This document shows positions 36,077-45,196 of a DNA stretch of 64,000 nucleotides, piece after piece. The notes under the pieces were generated by a model. It was not told where the DNA came from. It saw only the letters and a program-made list of their open reading frames with translations, and made no database searches. Origin of the DNA: an uncultured Kangiella sp. (lineage in GTDB: Bacteria > Pseudomonadota > Gammaproteobacteria > Enterobacterales > Kangiellaceae); contig CANNDL010000005.1 in assembly GCA_947503435.1 (NCBI GenBank), positions 1-64,000 of the forward strand, in the 5' to 3' direction. The number at the start of each line of letters is the position of its first letter. Within the stretch, counting starts at the first letter, position 1. The position numbers were made by a program, and so were the translations under genes.

Positions 36077-38959
36077 ATGGAAACCGAAGCCGGTAAACAA
36101 GCTAGCCAAAATGCCGAACAAGGCGCTGCGCCAGCAACTCCTTCAGAGACTAATCACCCTGAAATTCAAGCAACTAAACCTGGGGAAATTCGTGTAATTC
36201 GTCGTAACGGTAAAGTAACACCGTACGAAGATTCGAAAATTGAAGTTGCAATGACTAAAGCATTCTTAGCAGTAGAAGGTGGGGCTGCAGCTGCTTCAGG
36301 TCGTGTACATGAAACGGTTAAACAATTAACGCAAATGATCAGTGATGCTTTCAAGCGCCGTTTACCAGCGGGCGGAACTATCCATATTGAAGATATTCAA
36401 GATCAAGTTGAGCTAGCTTTAATGCGTAATGGCGAGCAAAAAATTGCTCGTGCTTACGTTTTATATCGTGAAGAACGTTCAAAAGAGCGTGCCGAAAGAG
36501 ACAGCGCCAAGTTAGATGCTATCGTCGGCGATCATCAGTACATGGTAACGGTTGAAGATGGCTCGCAACGTCCTTTAGACGTACAGCGTTTACACACAGT
36601 AGTATTAGAAGCTTGTAAAGACTTGGACGACGTTGATGCTGACGGCATCATCAAAGAAACCATGCGTAACCTATATGATGGTGTAGCGATCAAAGACGTT
36701 TACCAAGCCATGGTTATGACAGCACGCACCATGATTGAAAATGAGCCAAACTATACTTATGTAACAGCTCGATTATTAATGGATTCTATTCGCACAGAAG
36801 CTTTGCAAGCTTTAGGTGTCGCCAAACGCGCCACTCAAGCGGAAATGACGGCTATCTATCCACAAGCCTTTAAAGCTTACTTGCAACTGGGTGTGGATAA
36901 CGAATTATTAAGCCCTGAATTATTAACATTTGATTTGGATCGCTTAGCAGCAGCCATTAAGCCTGAACGCGACATGCAGTTCACTTACCTTGGCATTCAA
37001 ACTTTATTCGATCGTTATTTCATTCATAAAGATGAAGTGCGTATCGAGTTACCACAGATATTCTGGATGCGTGTTTGTATGGGCCTAGCGGTTCGCGAAG
37101 ACGACCGTGAAGCAAGAGCTATCGAGTTCTACGATAACTTATCAAGCTTCCACTACATGAGCTCAACGCCTACTCTATTTAATTCTGGTACTTTACGTCC
37201 TCAGTTATCAAGCTGCTATTTAACCAACGTTCCAGATGACTTAGATGGCATCTATGGCGCAATTAAAGATAACGCCATGTTATCGAAGTTTGCTGGCGGT
37301 TTAGGTAATGATTGGACGCCTGTTCGAAGCTTAGGCGCTTACATCAAAGGCACTAACGGTAAATCACAAGGCGTTGTACCTTTCTTAAAAGTTGCCAACG
37401 ATACTGCGGTTGCGGTTAACCAAGGTGGTAAGCGTAAAGGCGCAGTTTGTGCCTACTTAGAAACTTGGCACAGTGACATCGAAGAGTTCTTAGAGCTACG
37501 TAAAAATACCGGCGATGATCGTCGTCGTACACACGATATGAATTCAGCTAACTGGGTTCCTGATTTATTCTTAAAGCGTGTGGCAACTGATGGCGAGTGG
37601 ACTTTGTTCAGCCCACACGAAGTGCCTGACTTACACGATTTATACGGTAAAGCTTTTGAAGAGCGTTACGAGTATTACGAAGAGATGGCAAGATACGGCA
37701 AAATCAAAACAGCCAAAACTATGGTTGCTAAAGATTTATGGCGCAAAATGCTTTCGATGTTATTTGAAACGGGTCACCCTTGGATCACATTTAAAGATCC
37801 TTGTAACATTCGCTCGCCACAGCAACACGCAGGCGTGGTACACAGTTCAAACTTGTGTACAGAGATTACGCTTAACACTAAAGCGCGCGAAGAAATTGCG
37901 GTATGTAACTTAGGTTCTGTGAATCTTCCTAAGCACATGAAAGATGGCAAACTAGATTTAGAACAGCTTGAAAAAACCGTTAATACTTCGGTACGTATGT
38001 TGGATAACGTTATCGACATTAACTTCTATCCGGTTGAGACAGCCAAAGCTTCTAACATGCGCCACCGCCCTATCGGCTTAGGCATGATGGGTTTCCAAGA
38101 TGCGATATACATGCAGAATATTGCTTACTCGTCTGACGCAGCAGTTGAGTTTGCGGATCGTGCGATGGAAGCTATTTCTTACTACGCTATCCAAGCTTCA
38201 ACTAACTTGGCAGAAGAGCGTGGCTCCTACGAAACCTATGAAGGTTCTTTATGGTCACAAGGCATCTTGCCAATTGATTCAGTACAGAAATTAATTGATG
38301 AGCGCGGTAGCGACTTTATCGAAGTAGACCAATCACAGACTATGGATTGGAATACTTTACGTAGTCGAGTTGAAACCGTGGGCATGCGTAACTCAAACGT
38401 TATGGCGATTGCTCCAACCGCGACTATTTCAAACATCACTGGTGTTTCTCAATCAATTGAGCCGACTTACCAAAACCTATACGTGAAATCGAACCTTTCT
38501 GGTGAGTTCACGGTAGTTAACCCATACATGGTGAACGAGCTTAAAGCTCGCAACTTGTGGGACAAGGTAATGGTTAATGATTTGAAATACTACGAAGGTA
38601 GCTTAACTCAAATCGACCGAATTCCTGATGATGTAAAACACTTATTCTCGACAGCTTTCGAAATTGAGCCGAAATGGTTAGTAGAAGCTGCGAGTCGTCG
38701 TCAAAAATGGATTGACCAAGCGCAATCATTAAACCTATACATGAGCGAACCTTCGGGTAAGAAGCTGGATATGGTTTATCGTATGGCTTGGTTCCGTGGC
38801 CTGAAAACCACATACTATTTGCGCTCTTTAGGTGCAACTAGCACGGAAAAATCAACCATTAGCGATGGCAAACTGAACGCCGTAGCCGCAGCGCCCGTAG
38901 GCTCTGCTGCGCCACAAGCATGTTCGATTGATGATCCTGATTGCGAGGCTTGTCAATAA
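36077..38959 (+). CDS. nrdA: Class Ia ribonucleotide reductase alpha subunit
   Basis: 960 aa, longer than E. coli NrdA (761) because of two N-terminal ATP-cone regions (about 38-140 and 155-245), as in Pseudomonas. Catalytic residues: Cys of LSSCYLTNV, the thiyl-radical Cys and Glu in SSNLCTEITLN, Cys of EIAVCNLGSVN, the radical-transfer Tyr pair in TTYYLRSLG, and the C-terminal C-x2-C (CEAC) that is re-reduced by thioredoxin or glutaredoxin. It reduces NDPs to dNDPs. nrdB follows after a 252-nt palindrome-rich spacer. Confidence 0.97.
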   Translation: METEAGKQASQNAEQGAAPATPSETNHPEIQATKPGEIRVIRRNGKVTPYEDSKIEVAMTKAFLAVEGGAAAASGRVHETVKQLTQMISDAFKRRLPAGGTIHIEDIQDQVELALMRNGEQKIARAYVLYREERSKERAERDSAKLDAIVGDHQYMVTVEDGSQRPLDVQRLHTVVLEACKDLDDVDADGIIKETMRNLYDGVAIKDVYQAMVMTARTMIENEPNYTYVTARLLMDSIRTEALQALGVAKRATQAEMTAIYPQAFKAYLQLGVDNELLSPELLTFDLDRLAAAIKPERDMQFTYLGIQTLFDRYFIHKDEVRIELPQIFWMRVCMGLAVREDDREARAIEFYDNLSSFHYMSSTPTLFNSGTLRPQLSSCYLTNVPDDLDGIYGAIKDNAMLSKFAGGLGNDWTPVRSLGAYIKGTNGKSQGVVPFLKVANDTAVAVNQGGKRKGAVCAYLETWHSDIEEFLELRKNTGDDRRRTHDMNSANWVPDLFLKRVATDGEWTLFSPHEVPDLHDLYGKAFEERYEYYEEMARYGKIKTAKTMVAKDLWRKMLSMLFETGHPWITFKDPCNIRSPQQHAGVVHSSNLCTEITLNTKAREEIAVCNLGSVNLPKHMKDGKLDLEQLEKTVNTSVRMLDNVIDINFYPVETAKASNMRHRPIGLGMMGFQDAIYMQNIAYSSDAAVEFADRAMEAISYYAIQASTNLAEERGSYETYEGSLWSQGILPIDSVQKLIDERGSDFIEVDQSQTMDWNTLRSRVETVGMRNSNVMAIAPTATISNITGVSQSIEPTYQNLYVKSNLSGEFTVVNPYMVNELKARNLWDKVMVNDLKYYEGSLTQIDRIPDDVKHLFSTAFEIEPKWLVEAASRRQKWIDQAQSLNLYMSEPSGKKLDMVYRMAWFRGLKTTYYLRSLGATSTEKSTISDGKLNAVAAAPVGSAAPQACSIDDPDCEACQ

Positions 38960-39211
38960 GCTTAGCTTAAAGACGAACTTCATGATCTAACTCAAGATCA
39001 AGCATGCTTAATTGTCGATAGGATTTAGATGTTTTAAATCCAATCGACGTAAAACAAAAGAGAAGTAAGGGCATTTAAATGCCTAATGACAACTAGAAAA
39101 GTTAGGGGAGATGGTTCTCGTTCTCCATATTTAAGAGAGAACCCAAATAAATTTGAGAGGTTTATTTGCACTCTCCCCACTTTTTAAATTGAACAATTTT
39201 ACGAGGTAACT
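38960..39211 (+). other. Palindrome-rich nrdA-nrdB spacer (candidate structured RNA)
   Basis: 252 nt packed with inverted repeats. TGATCT/AGATCA (38983-39000) and palindrome AAGCATGCTT (39001-39010) come first. GTCGATAGGATTTA pairs with TAAATCCAATCGAC around a 7-nt loop (39015-39049, one A-A mismatch). Palindrome GGCATTTAAATGCC follows (39070-39083). Last is a three-way junction: outer stem GGGGAGA/TCTCCCC (39105-39111 with 39172-39178), arm GGTTCTC/GAGAACC (39113-39119 with 39137-39143) and arm AAATAAA/TTTATTT (39145-39151 with 39161-39167). A TTTTT run comes right after the junction, then the nrdB Shine-Dalgarno. No ORF is present. Confidence 0.65.
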
Positions 39212-40507
39212 ATGTTCAACTGGGATGACTACAATAAAGAAGACCAAGTAGAAGCTAAAAAACCGGCTCAAGAAGCGGTTAAATCAGTTTCGCAAGCAGC
39301 GCCTGTGGTTGAGGAAGCCCCTCAAGCAACAGTGACGCCTGCGCCTACGGCGACCAATACACAAGCAGCAGCGCAAGTTGCTGAACCAAAAGCAGATTAC
39401 TCCAATATTTCTGATCCAGCAGCTCGAGCTAAAGCTGGTTTAGAAAAGTTAGACGTAGCAGCCGGTTTAGAAGAGCTAGAAATGGGTGCGGCTCGCGTTC
39501 AAGTTGATGATAAAAAAATGATCAACTCACGTGCCGACTTAAACCAGTTAGTACCATTCAAATATGACTGGGCTTGGCAAAAATATCTTGATGGTTGTGC
39601 CAACCATTGGATGCCACAAGAAGTTAACATGACCAAAGATGTTGCTACTTGGAAAGATCCTGAAGGTCTATCGGATGATGAACGTCGTATCGTAATGCGC
39701 TCTTTAGGTTATTTCTCAACGGCCGATTCTTTAGTTGCCAACAACCTAGTATTAGCGATTTACCGTTTAATCACTAACCCAGAATGCCGCCAATACATCT
39801 TGCGTCAGGCATTCGAAGAAGCTATCCATACTCACGCTTACCAATATTGTGTTGAATCATTAGGTATGGACGAAGCTGAAGTATTTAACATGTATCGCGA
39901 AGTACCAAGCATCGCTAAAAAAGCCGCTTGGAGTATTGAGCACACCAAAGGTATTTCAAACCCTTCATTCCAAACAGGTACCACTGAATCGGATCAAGAG
40001 TTATTACGTAACTTGATAGGTTTCTACTGTGTTACCGAAGGTGTTTTCTTCTACTGTGGCTTCACCCAAATTCTATCAATGGGTCGTCGTAACAAGATGA
40101 CTGGTGTTGCTGAGCAATTCCAATACATCTTACGTGACGAGTCAATGCACTTGAACTTTGGTGTAGATGTTATCAACCAAATCAAATTGGAAAACCCACA
40201 TCTTTGGACTGAAGAGTTCCAACAAGAAGTTATCCAAATGATCTTGGAAGGTACCGAGCTTGAAATCGAATATGCGCGTGACACTATGCCACGCGGCGTA
40301 CTAGGCATGAACGCCAGCATGATGGAAGAATACTTACAATTCATCTGTAACCGTCGTCTAGCGCAACTAGGCCTACCAGAGCAATTCCAAGGCGTTTCAA
40401 ACCCATTCCCATGGATGTCTGAAATCATGGATCTTAAGAAAGAGAAAAACTTCTTTGAAACTCGCGTAATCGAGTATCAAACTGGTGGGGCTCTTAGCTG
40501 GGATTAA
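39212..40507 (+). CDS. nrdB: Class Ia ribonucleotide reductase beta subunit
   Basis: 431 aa. The di-iron ligands are visible in KDVATWKD (Asp), [14 protein letters not shown] (Glu, His and the radical Tyr), TEGVFFYCG (Glu) and [10 protein letters not shown] (Glu, His). The N-terminal ~90 residues are an Ala/Pro/Gln-rich, poorly ordered extension starting [11 protein letters not shown], as in Pseudomonas-type NrdB. NrdB makes the stable tyrosyl radical used by NrdA. Shine-Dalgarno ACGAGGT precedes the ATG. A strong terminator lies 87 nt after the stop. Confidence 0.97.
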   Translation: MFNWDDYNKEDQVEAKKPAQEAVKSVSQAAPVVEEAPQATVTPAPTATNTQAAAQVAEPKADYSNISDPAARAKAGLEKLDVAAGLEELEMGAARVQVDDKKMINSRADLNQLVPFKYDWAWQKYLDGCANHWMPQEVNMTKDVATWKDPEGLSDDERRIVMRSLGYFSTADSLVANNLVLAIYRLITNPECRQYILRQAFEEAIHTHAYQYCVESLGMDEAEVFNMYREVPSIAKKAAWSIEHTKGISNPSFQTGTTESDQELLRNLIGFYCVTEGVFFYCGFTQILSMGRRNKMTGVAEQFQYILRDESMHLNFGVDVINQIKLENPHLWTEEFQQEVIQMILEGTELEIEYARDTMPRGVLGMNASMMEEYLQFICNRRLAQLGLPEQFQGVSNPFPWMSEIMDLKKEKNFFETRVIEYQTGGALSWD

Positions 40508-40514
40508 TGCGTTG

Positions 40515-40585
40515 AAGCGTGAGGCGACACATAAATCCAGATTTGCGACACATAAGTCCAGATTATAGTGACGCACTTCACGCTT
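40515..40585. repeat. Tandem 20-nt repeat inside an inverted repeat
   Basis: GCGACACATAAATCCAGATT (40524-40543) is repeated as GCGACACATAAGTCCAGATT (40545-40564), one difference, period 21. Perfect 8-bp arms AAGCGTGA (40515-40522) and TCACGCTT (40578-40585) enclose the pair. No coding role; it lies in the nrdB 3' region before the terminator. Confidence 0.8.
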
Positions 40586-40593
40586 AGTTCTAA

Positions 40594-40625
40594 ACAAAAA
40601 AGCCTGACATTGTCAGGCTTTTTTA
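40594..40625 (+). terminator. Rho-independent terminator after nrdB
   Basis: Stem AAAAAAGCCTGACA/TGTCAGGCTTTTTT with a 2-4-nt loop and T-run. Confidence 0.9.
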
Positions 40626-40812
40626 ATGGTTAAAATTTATAGCTGCAAACGACCGCTAAGTTCGAAAAGCAGACATTGATAGAGTAAATCGCCACCTAGC
40701 ATAACAATTTAAATCTACCAATAAAATAAAAATGCACTCCATTCATAGGTTCGCCTCATATTTAGCTGCACATTAAAAGCCGTATACTAGTCAGGATTTT
40801 TATTATAGTACG

Positions 40813-41046
40813 TTAAATATTTTCAAATAGCTCTGAAACTGTCATGTTAAAAGCTGAAGAAAGTGCTTCAATGGTAAATAACGATGGATTTTTCTTCCCT
40901 CGTTCGATATCTGAGATGAAGTTTAAATGAAGGTCTGCTTTCTTACCTAGCTCTCCCTGAGTAAGTTTCATAGCGTATCTTAATTGACGAACACGTATTC
41001 CAAACGCTTCATTGATTGGTCTTTTTAACTCAGTTGTATTAAGCAC
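40813..41046 (-). CDS. XRE-family small transcriptional regulator
   Basis: 77 aa, essentially one helix-turn-helix of the Cro/C1 type: RVRQLRYAMKLTQGELGKKA, then FISDIERGKKNPSLFTIEALS and a final helix MTVSELFENI. No second domain. Similar stand-alone regulators occur in restriction-modification, toxin-antitoxin and general contexts; no such partner is adjacent. It is preceded by a terminator of the upstream gene, so it has its own promoter. Confidence 0.9.
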   Translation of the reverse strand: MLNTTELKRPINEAFGIRVRQLRYAMKLTQGELGKKADLHLNFISDIERGKKNPSLFTIEALSSAFNMTVSELFENI

Positions 41047-41080
41047 TGGATTGCTCCTGCAGGGACGGGTTCTAAGGAAT

Positions 41081-41121
41081 AAAAAGGCCCTAACCGAAGA
41101 AAGTTTTAACAGGTTAGGGCA
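41081..41121 (-). terminator. Rho-independent terminator
   Basis: Minus-strand stem GCCCTAACC/GGTTAGGGC with a 16-nt loop followed by CCTTTTTATT, 27 nt after the stop of the 41148 gene. Confidence 0.75.
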
Positions 41122-41147
41122 AAGGAGTTCTTCGTGGGGTAATATAA

Positions 41148-42245
41148 TTAACGACGAACTCTAGTTCTTGAACGGCTGTTTAGCTTTCTACCTTCTTGGG
41201 TTCTATTGAAGGAGCCTCTTCGTTCTAATGTATTTCCTGTGCCATTTGCATTGCTACGGTTTCTTTTTGATTCGTAAGTGCCGTTCCCATTGGAATCTAC
41301 CGTCGAACGAGCTTCGCGAGATAGCGTTGTACTTCTGCCTTCACCATTTGAAATAGTGTTAGTGCTAGAGAAGTCTCTTCCGCCTTCCTCATTATTGCTC
41401 CATTGGCCATTTCGCTCTCGAGTAACGCTATTCGTTTCGCCGTAAGCATTTGTGGCTGTAGCATTAGTTGTACCGTTAAAACTGCCTGAGCCATCTGAAT
41501 TTTGCGTCAAATTACCCGAACGTTCTTTTGAGTAAGATTGACCATTTGAACCTTGAACGTTTCGCTCTGAATCTAAGTTATATCCACCATTACCATCTTG
41601 AGAGATTTCAACACTATTGTTTGAGGTATAAGACTGTCCATTTTGACCTGTAACCGTTCTTTCGCGATCATAAGTGACAGAGCCGTCATCATTTTGAACC
41701 ACTGAACCAGATACATTCGAATCAACTCGTTGGCTGTTAAAGCTCGCTGAATCATCACGAGTCCAAGTAGCACCATTATCTAACTCAGTGACATCTGTTG
41801 AGCGGCTTCTACTTACAGAATTACCTGTAGTTTCGTTGGTTACAGTACGGTTGTAATCACGAGAGGTAGTATTGCCATTTACACTTACTTGATCGGTCGT
41901 GCTGCCTGTATACAGTTGCCCAGTATTGGTTGCAACAACAGTATTACTTGTGAAAGTTTGACTGTTGCTCGTTGATGACACTGATTGGCTTCTTACGCCA
42001 ACAGCCGTTGGATAAATCACCGTAGGGCTTACTACGACAACACCTGCATGGTTATGTGTGTGAGGCACAGCTCGGTATACAACCGTATGCAAATGCTCAC
42101 AACTATTATCTGAATGATGAAGAGAACCATCTGTATGAATAACAATATTTGCATAATAAGTATGAGCTTCTGAGTTTAGACTATAGGTAGCAGCCGCTAT
42201 AGTTGTAGCCACTAGAAGCATTAATTTAGATAATTTGAATTTCAT
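41148..42245 (-). CDS. Secreted Ser/Asn/Gly/Thr-rich repetitive protein
   Basis: 365 aa from the ATG at 42245 (a GTG at 42254 is possible). Signal peptide about 1-27 (ending SEA). After a His-rich stretch (residues ~28-70: HTYYANIVIH, SLHHSDNSCEHLH, PHTHNHAG) that could bind metal, the chain becomes repeats of roughly 30 residues, each with a T-V-x-G-x-NG-x-SY core and Arg-Ser/Glu-Arg pairs. It ends in a basic tail (SRSRTRVRR). Low in hydrophobic residues, so likely extended or disordered; function unknown. A GTAAA-N5-GTAAC box lies 69 nt upstream. Confidence 0.8.
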   Translation of the reverse strand: MKFKLSKLMLLVATTIAAATYSLNSEAHTYYANIVIHTDGSLHHSDNSCEHLHTVVYRAVPHTHNHAGVVVVSPTVIYPTAVGVRSQSVSSTSNSQTFTSNTVVATNTGQLYTGSTTDQVSVNGNTTSRDYNRTVTNETTGNSVSRSRSTDVTELDNGATWTRDDSASFNSQRVDSNVSGSVVQNDDGSVTYDRERTVTGQNGQSYTSNNSVEISQDGNGGYNLDSERNVQGSNGQSYSKERSGNLTQNSDGSGSFNGTTNATATNAYGETNSVTRERNGQWSNNEEGGRDFSSTNTISNGEGRSTTLSREARSTVDSNGNGTYESKRNRSNANGTGNTLERRGSFNRTQEGRKLNSRSRTRVRR

Positions 42246-42313
42246 AACCTTCACCGTTTCCGTTGTTGATGATGTTATCTTAACTAATGCAATGAAAGGT
42301 AACGTGCACTAGT

Positions 42314-42328
42314 GTAAAGAAGTGTAAC
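42314..42328 (+). promoter_or_regulatory. CpxR-like box upstream of the repeat-rich secreted protein
   Basis: GTAAA-GAAGT-GTAAC. It matches the CpxR consensus GTAAA-N5-GTAAA at 9 of 10 positions and lies 69 nt upstream of the ATG at 42245. Two similar boxes occur nearby with the same orientation relative to their genes. Confidence 0.55.
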
Positions 42329-42351
42329 GCCACCTAGCTTGCTGATATTAG

Positions 42352-42380
42352 TAAAATTCCGCCCAGAAATTGGGCGGAAC
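42352..42380 (-). terminator. Rho-independent terminator
   Basis: Minus-strand stem TTCCGCCCAA/TGGGCGGAA with a 4-nt loop, followed by TTTTACT, 9 nt after the stop of the lipoprotein gene. Confidence 0.8.
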
Positions 42381-42388
42381 GTTGGCCA

Positions 42389-43768
42389 TTATTGAGAAAT
42401 GACAGATACTTGATATCCGCTAATGCTCGTTTCTGAGGGTTCTAATACTACGATATGGCTTTTTGTGGGATCGAAATCTAAAAAGTCAGTTTCATCAAGT
42501 GACCTCAAATTTCCATTGTCGTCCATAGTGGTAACAACAATCTTGTAGGTTTGCTCTTCAACTGTCTGCTTTACGTGTTCGGAATAGTCCACTGTATCGA
42601 ATATATATCGGGCAGTACTTAATGATTCATCTAGTGCGACAAAATAAAATGAGACATCTTGCTCAGGCTCACCTATATTAACGACTGAAATGGTAGTTTC
42701 ACCTAAGATTTGTCGGGATGATGGCTCTACCACTAAAGTTTGATACGCATCATCAGCATTTAGATAATTAAATATTGTCAATGCTTGATCGGCTCTTACA
42801 TCGACCAACAAATTCGGTACAAGAATGCTGCTAGATTCTCCAGCAACTGAGCTACTAATCAAGTAAGTATCTGCTGCTAGCGATAATGACGCAGATAACG
42901 AACCCATTGCTAAATTTGATATTTCAGGCTCCTCATCGATACCATTGATATGAATATCAATATCGGTATTTAAAGAAAGGCTCGCATAAAAGTTGAGCTT
43001 ATTTAAGATATTAACGTCTTTAAAACTATTAACGATTGTTGAGTTTGAGATCTGATCAAGAGCCACTCCGCTTAAACCAGGATCATCACGAGTTATAAGA
43101 ACAAACGTCTGAAGGCTGGAAAATGATACTGGTTCACTCTCAAAAACTAATGACATAGTGCCAGATTCTGTCAAATAGAACTTATAATTGTCTTGAGCAA
43201 GTACATTTAATTCCGAGAAGTTATTGGAGCCTAAGCTCGTTAAGTAGATAGCACTTGAGAAATCGCTATCGTCTTTGGAATAATAAACATCGACTTGATC
43301 ATACTTTGACATTAAATTAGCTACGTACAATTCGAATTGATCTGATTCAGGATCGAGTTCCTCAATACTGGTGCTGTCATATTGAAATTCAAAAAATGAC
43401 GGTTGTTCTACATCGCCTGTAATAGCAAAAAAAGAATGCATGTCTGTTTCTAGATTCGCACTTAATTCAGCAATATTTAATGTTTCATTATTTGTAGAGT
43501 CTACTCGCTTAGCAATAACGTTATAACTAGAAACTTCTAACGAAATAAATCCCGAAACGTCAGCAAACTCAATGATGCTATGACGCGTTTCGTCTTCATC
43601 TGAGTTTTCCTGCATGTAGAATTCAATTTCATTAGAGTTAATAGAAGCATTGTAGAACTTAAACAGACCTGTTTTAGTAGATTCAGAACTTGACTCTGAA
43701 TCACTAGAGCATGACGTGGTAAATGTTATTGACGATAACAGCAATAAACAAAGGGATAACTTTTTCAT
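42389..43768 (-). CDS. Lipoprotein with DUF4397-like repeats
   Basis: 459 aa. The signal peptide ends TTSC (Cys20), followed by a Ser/Glu-rich linker, so an outer-membrane lipoprotein is likely. The mature part is built of repeated beta-sandwich units that begin with a KFYNASINSNEIEFYMQ, KLNFYASLSLNTDIDIHING or TISVVNIGEPEQDVSFYFV type strand, the DUF4397 pattern of nucleotide-like surface proteins. Function unknown. It lies between the Cpx-like operon and the repeat-rich protein on the same strand, but has its own terminator. Confidence 0.75.
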   Translation of the reverse strand: MKKLSLCLLLLSSITFTTSCSSDSESSSESTKTGLFKFYNASINSNEIEFYMQENSDEDETRHSIIEFADVSGFISLEVSSYNVIAKRVDSTNNETLNIAELSANLETDMHSFFAITGDVEQPSFFEFQYDSTSIEELDPESDQFELYVANLMSKYDQVDVYYSKDDSDFSSAIYLTSLGSNNFSELNVLAQDNYKFYLTESGTMSLVFESEPVSFSSLQTFVLITRDDPGLSGVALDQISNSTIVNSFKDVNILNKLNFYASLSLNTDIDIHINGIDEEPEISNLAMGSLSASLSLAADTYLISSSVAGESSSILVPNLLVDVRADQALTIFNYLNADDAYQTLVVEPSSRQILGETTISVVNIGEPEQDVSFYFVALDESLSTARYIFDTVDYSEHVKQTVEEQTYKIVVTTMDDNGNLRSLDETDFLDFDPTKSHIVVLEPSETSISGYQVSVISQ

Positions 43769-43859
43769 GGCAAACCTTTTGGGTTAGTTATTAAAGTTTG
43801 CTATTGTAAAAACTGTTACGAAAGTAAGTTCGCAGAAATGCTAAGAAATGTAATTATTA

Positions 43860-45194
43860 TTAGTTATTTAATGGTAGCTTGAACTCAACGACCAATCCTC
43901 CACTGTTGTGATTCATGGCCTTTACAGAACCGTTGTGTAATTTCATGCTTCTGAAAGCAATTGCCAAGCCAATACCTCCACCGCCCATGCCATGAACTCT
44001 TCCTTCTTCTACTCTAAAGAACGGCTCAAATAAAGTATCGAGATCTTCTTCTGGTACGCCAGAACCATGATCGCGAATTTTAACTATTACATTCTGTGAA
44101 TTAATATTTATAGAAACCAAAACATTAGTGTTATTTGGAGTGTATCTAAGAGCATTTCTTATTACATTTTCAAAAGCACTGTGAATCATCGCACTATCAA
44201 CTTGTAGTATACATTGCTCGATTCCAGAAATTAGAACATCCTTATTGTGCTCAAGGCCTTCAATTGCAGCATCTTCTGCTATGACATTGAGAAGATCGAC
44301 AATATCTGTAGTATGCCTGTTTATTGCTTTATTGGAGTTAAGGCGAGCAAACTTGAGAATTTCTTCAATTAAATTGTTGAGCCTCTCCGCTTCTGATTCC
44401 ATTTTGGCCAAAGTATCTTCATCGAGAGCGTCTTCACCCAACTCCATATTTTGCTTCGAGATAGAGAGCAATGCTTGTAATCGTGCAAGCGGAGACCGTA
44501 ATTCATGCGATACATCTCTCATCAATCGTTGTTGCGAGTTCAACAACTCTTCCACTTTCTCAGTCATTACATCGAAATCGTGAGCTAGCTTGGCGATATC
44601 ATCTTCACGGTTTTTAACTGTATGAGAGACTCTTACACTTAAGTCCCCGTTAGCCACTTTTTGTCCAGCTAATCTAAGCCGCCTAACTGGGTCAACAATA
44701 TAGCTAGAAAGCATGTACGAAATGGCTATGCTAATGAAAATAGCTGAAAAAAGGAGTATCAAACGTGCTCCTGGTTTTATTAATATCTCATTAAGGGGGT
44801 AGCGTTTTTGCTGAGCCACGATTTTATAACCTTGCAATCCTTCAATGATTTCTATCCTATGGTGACTAAATCGAGCACCTAATTGAAACCTAGGCTTGCG
44901 ACTTTGCTCTAATGAGCCCAAAAGTAACTTTCCTTGAGGCGAGATAATGGATACTTGTATTAAGCTGTCGTTGGGTACAGTCAGATTGTTAGTAACAAAA
45001 GAGTTAGATAGTCTTGGATTGATTTTTAGCTCTTGTCTTAGATCTTCCGCTAAATGCTCTGCCACATACTCATAAATTTTTTTCCCTGACTGCTCTCCAC
45101 TTGGTAGAAGTTGTGCCACTAGAAAGGTCAATAGTAAAGTCCCAACCGATACTAACCAAACTGATATTAAAATTCGACTAAAGAAACTCTTCAT
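43860..45194 (-). CDS. CpxA-like sensor histidine kinase
   Basis: 444 aa. TM1 about 10-29, a periplasmic domain of ~115 residues, TM2 about 144-165, HAMP (about 163-215, starting at SYIVDPVRRL), HisKA with RDVSHELRSPLARLQ (His230), and HATPase with N-box NVIRNALRYTPNN, full G1 box DHGSGVPEEDL and G2 GGGGIGLAIA. The HisKA motif and layout match CpxA. The gene starts 2 nt after the regulator stop. It probably senses envelope protein stress. Confidence 0.92.
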   Translation of the reverse strand: MKSFFSRILISVWLVSVGTLLLTFLVAQLLPSGEQSGKKIYEYVAEHLAEDLRQELKINPRLSNSFVTNNLTVPNDSLIQVSIISPQGKLLLGSLEQSRKPRFQLGARFSHHRIEIIEGLQGYKIVAQQKRYPLNEILIKPGARLILLFSAIFISIAISYMLSSYIVDPVRRLRLAGQKVANGDLSVRVSHTVKNREDDIAKLAHDFDVMTEKVEELLNSQQRLMRDVSHELRSPLARLQALLSISKQNMELGEDALDEDTLAKMESEAERLNNLIEEILKFARLNSNKAINRHTTDIVDLLNVIAEDAAIEGLEHNKDVLISGIEQCILQVDSAMIHSAFENVIRNALRYTPNNTNVLVSININSQNVIVKIRDHGSGVPEEDLDTLFEPFFRVEEGRVHGMGGGGIGLAIAFRSMKLHNGSVKAMNHNSGGLVVEFKLPLNN

Positions 45195-45196
45195 AA

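Larger units (their letters stand above)
40508..40812. other. Spacer after nrdB: tandem repeat, terminator, otherwise empty
   Basis: About 305 nt. It holds a 21-nt tandem repeat inside an 8-bp inverted repeat (40515-40585) and the nrdB terminator (40594-40625). From 40626 to 40812 I see nothing more than AT-rich sequence; the XRE gene ends at 40813 on the other strand. Confidence 0.5.

Noticed and set aside
37578-37913. 111-aa frame in the +3 register within nrdA
   Set aside because: Out-of-frame shadow of a highly conserved gene.
40051-40428. 125-aa minus-strand frame over nrdB
   Set aside because: Antisense shadow; the nrdB frame contains all radical and metal residues.
40397-40597. 66-aa minus-strand frame with repeated LDLCVA
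   Set aside because: The repetition is just the 21-nt DNA tandem repeat translated; the frame runs into nrdB antisense.
41573-41776. Alternative frames within the repeat-rich secreted protein gene
   Set aside because: Repetitive DNA keeps several frames open; only the long frame has a signal peptide and terminator.
43800-43832. CpxR-like box before the DUF4397-type lipoprotein
   Set aside because: GTAAA is followed by a poor second half-site at the required spacing and lies only about 38 nt from the start, so it does not fit the pattern of the other three.
44245-44583. 112-aa plus-strand frame over the CpxA-like gene
   Set aside because: Antisense shadow of the conserved HisKA region.
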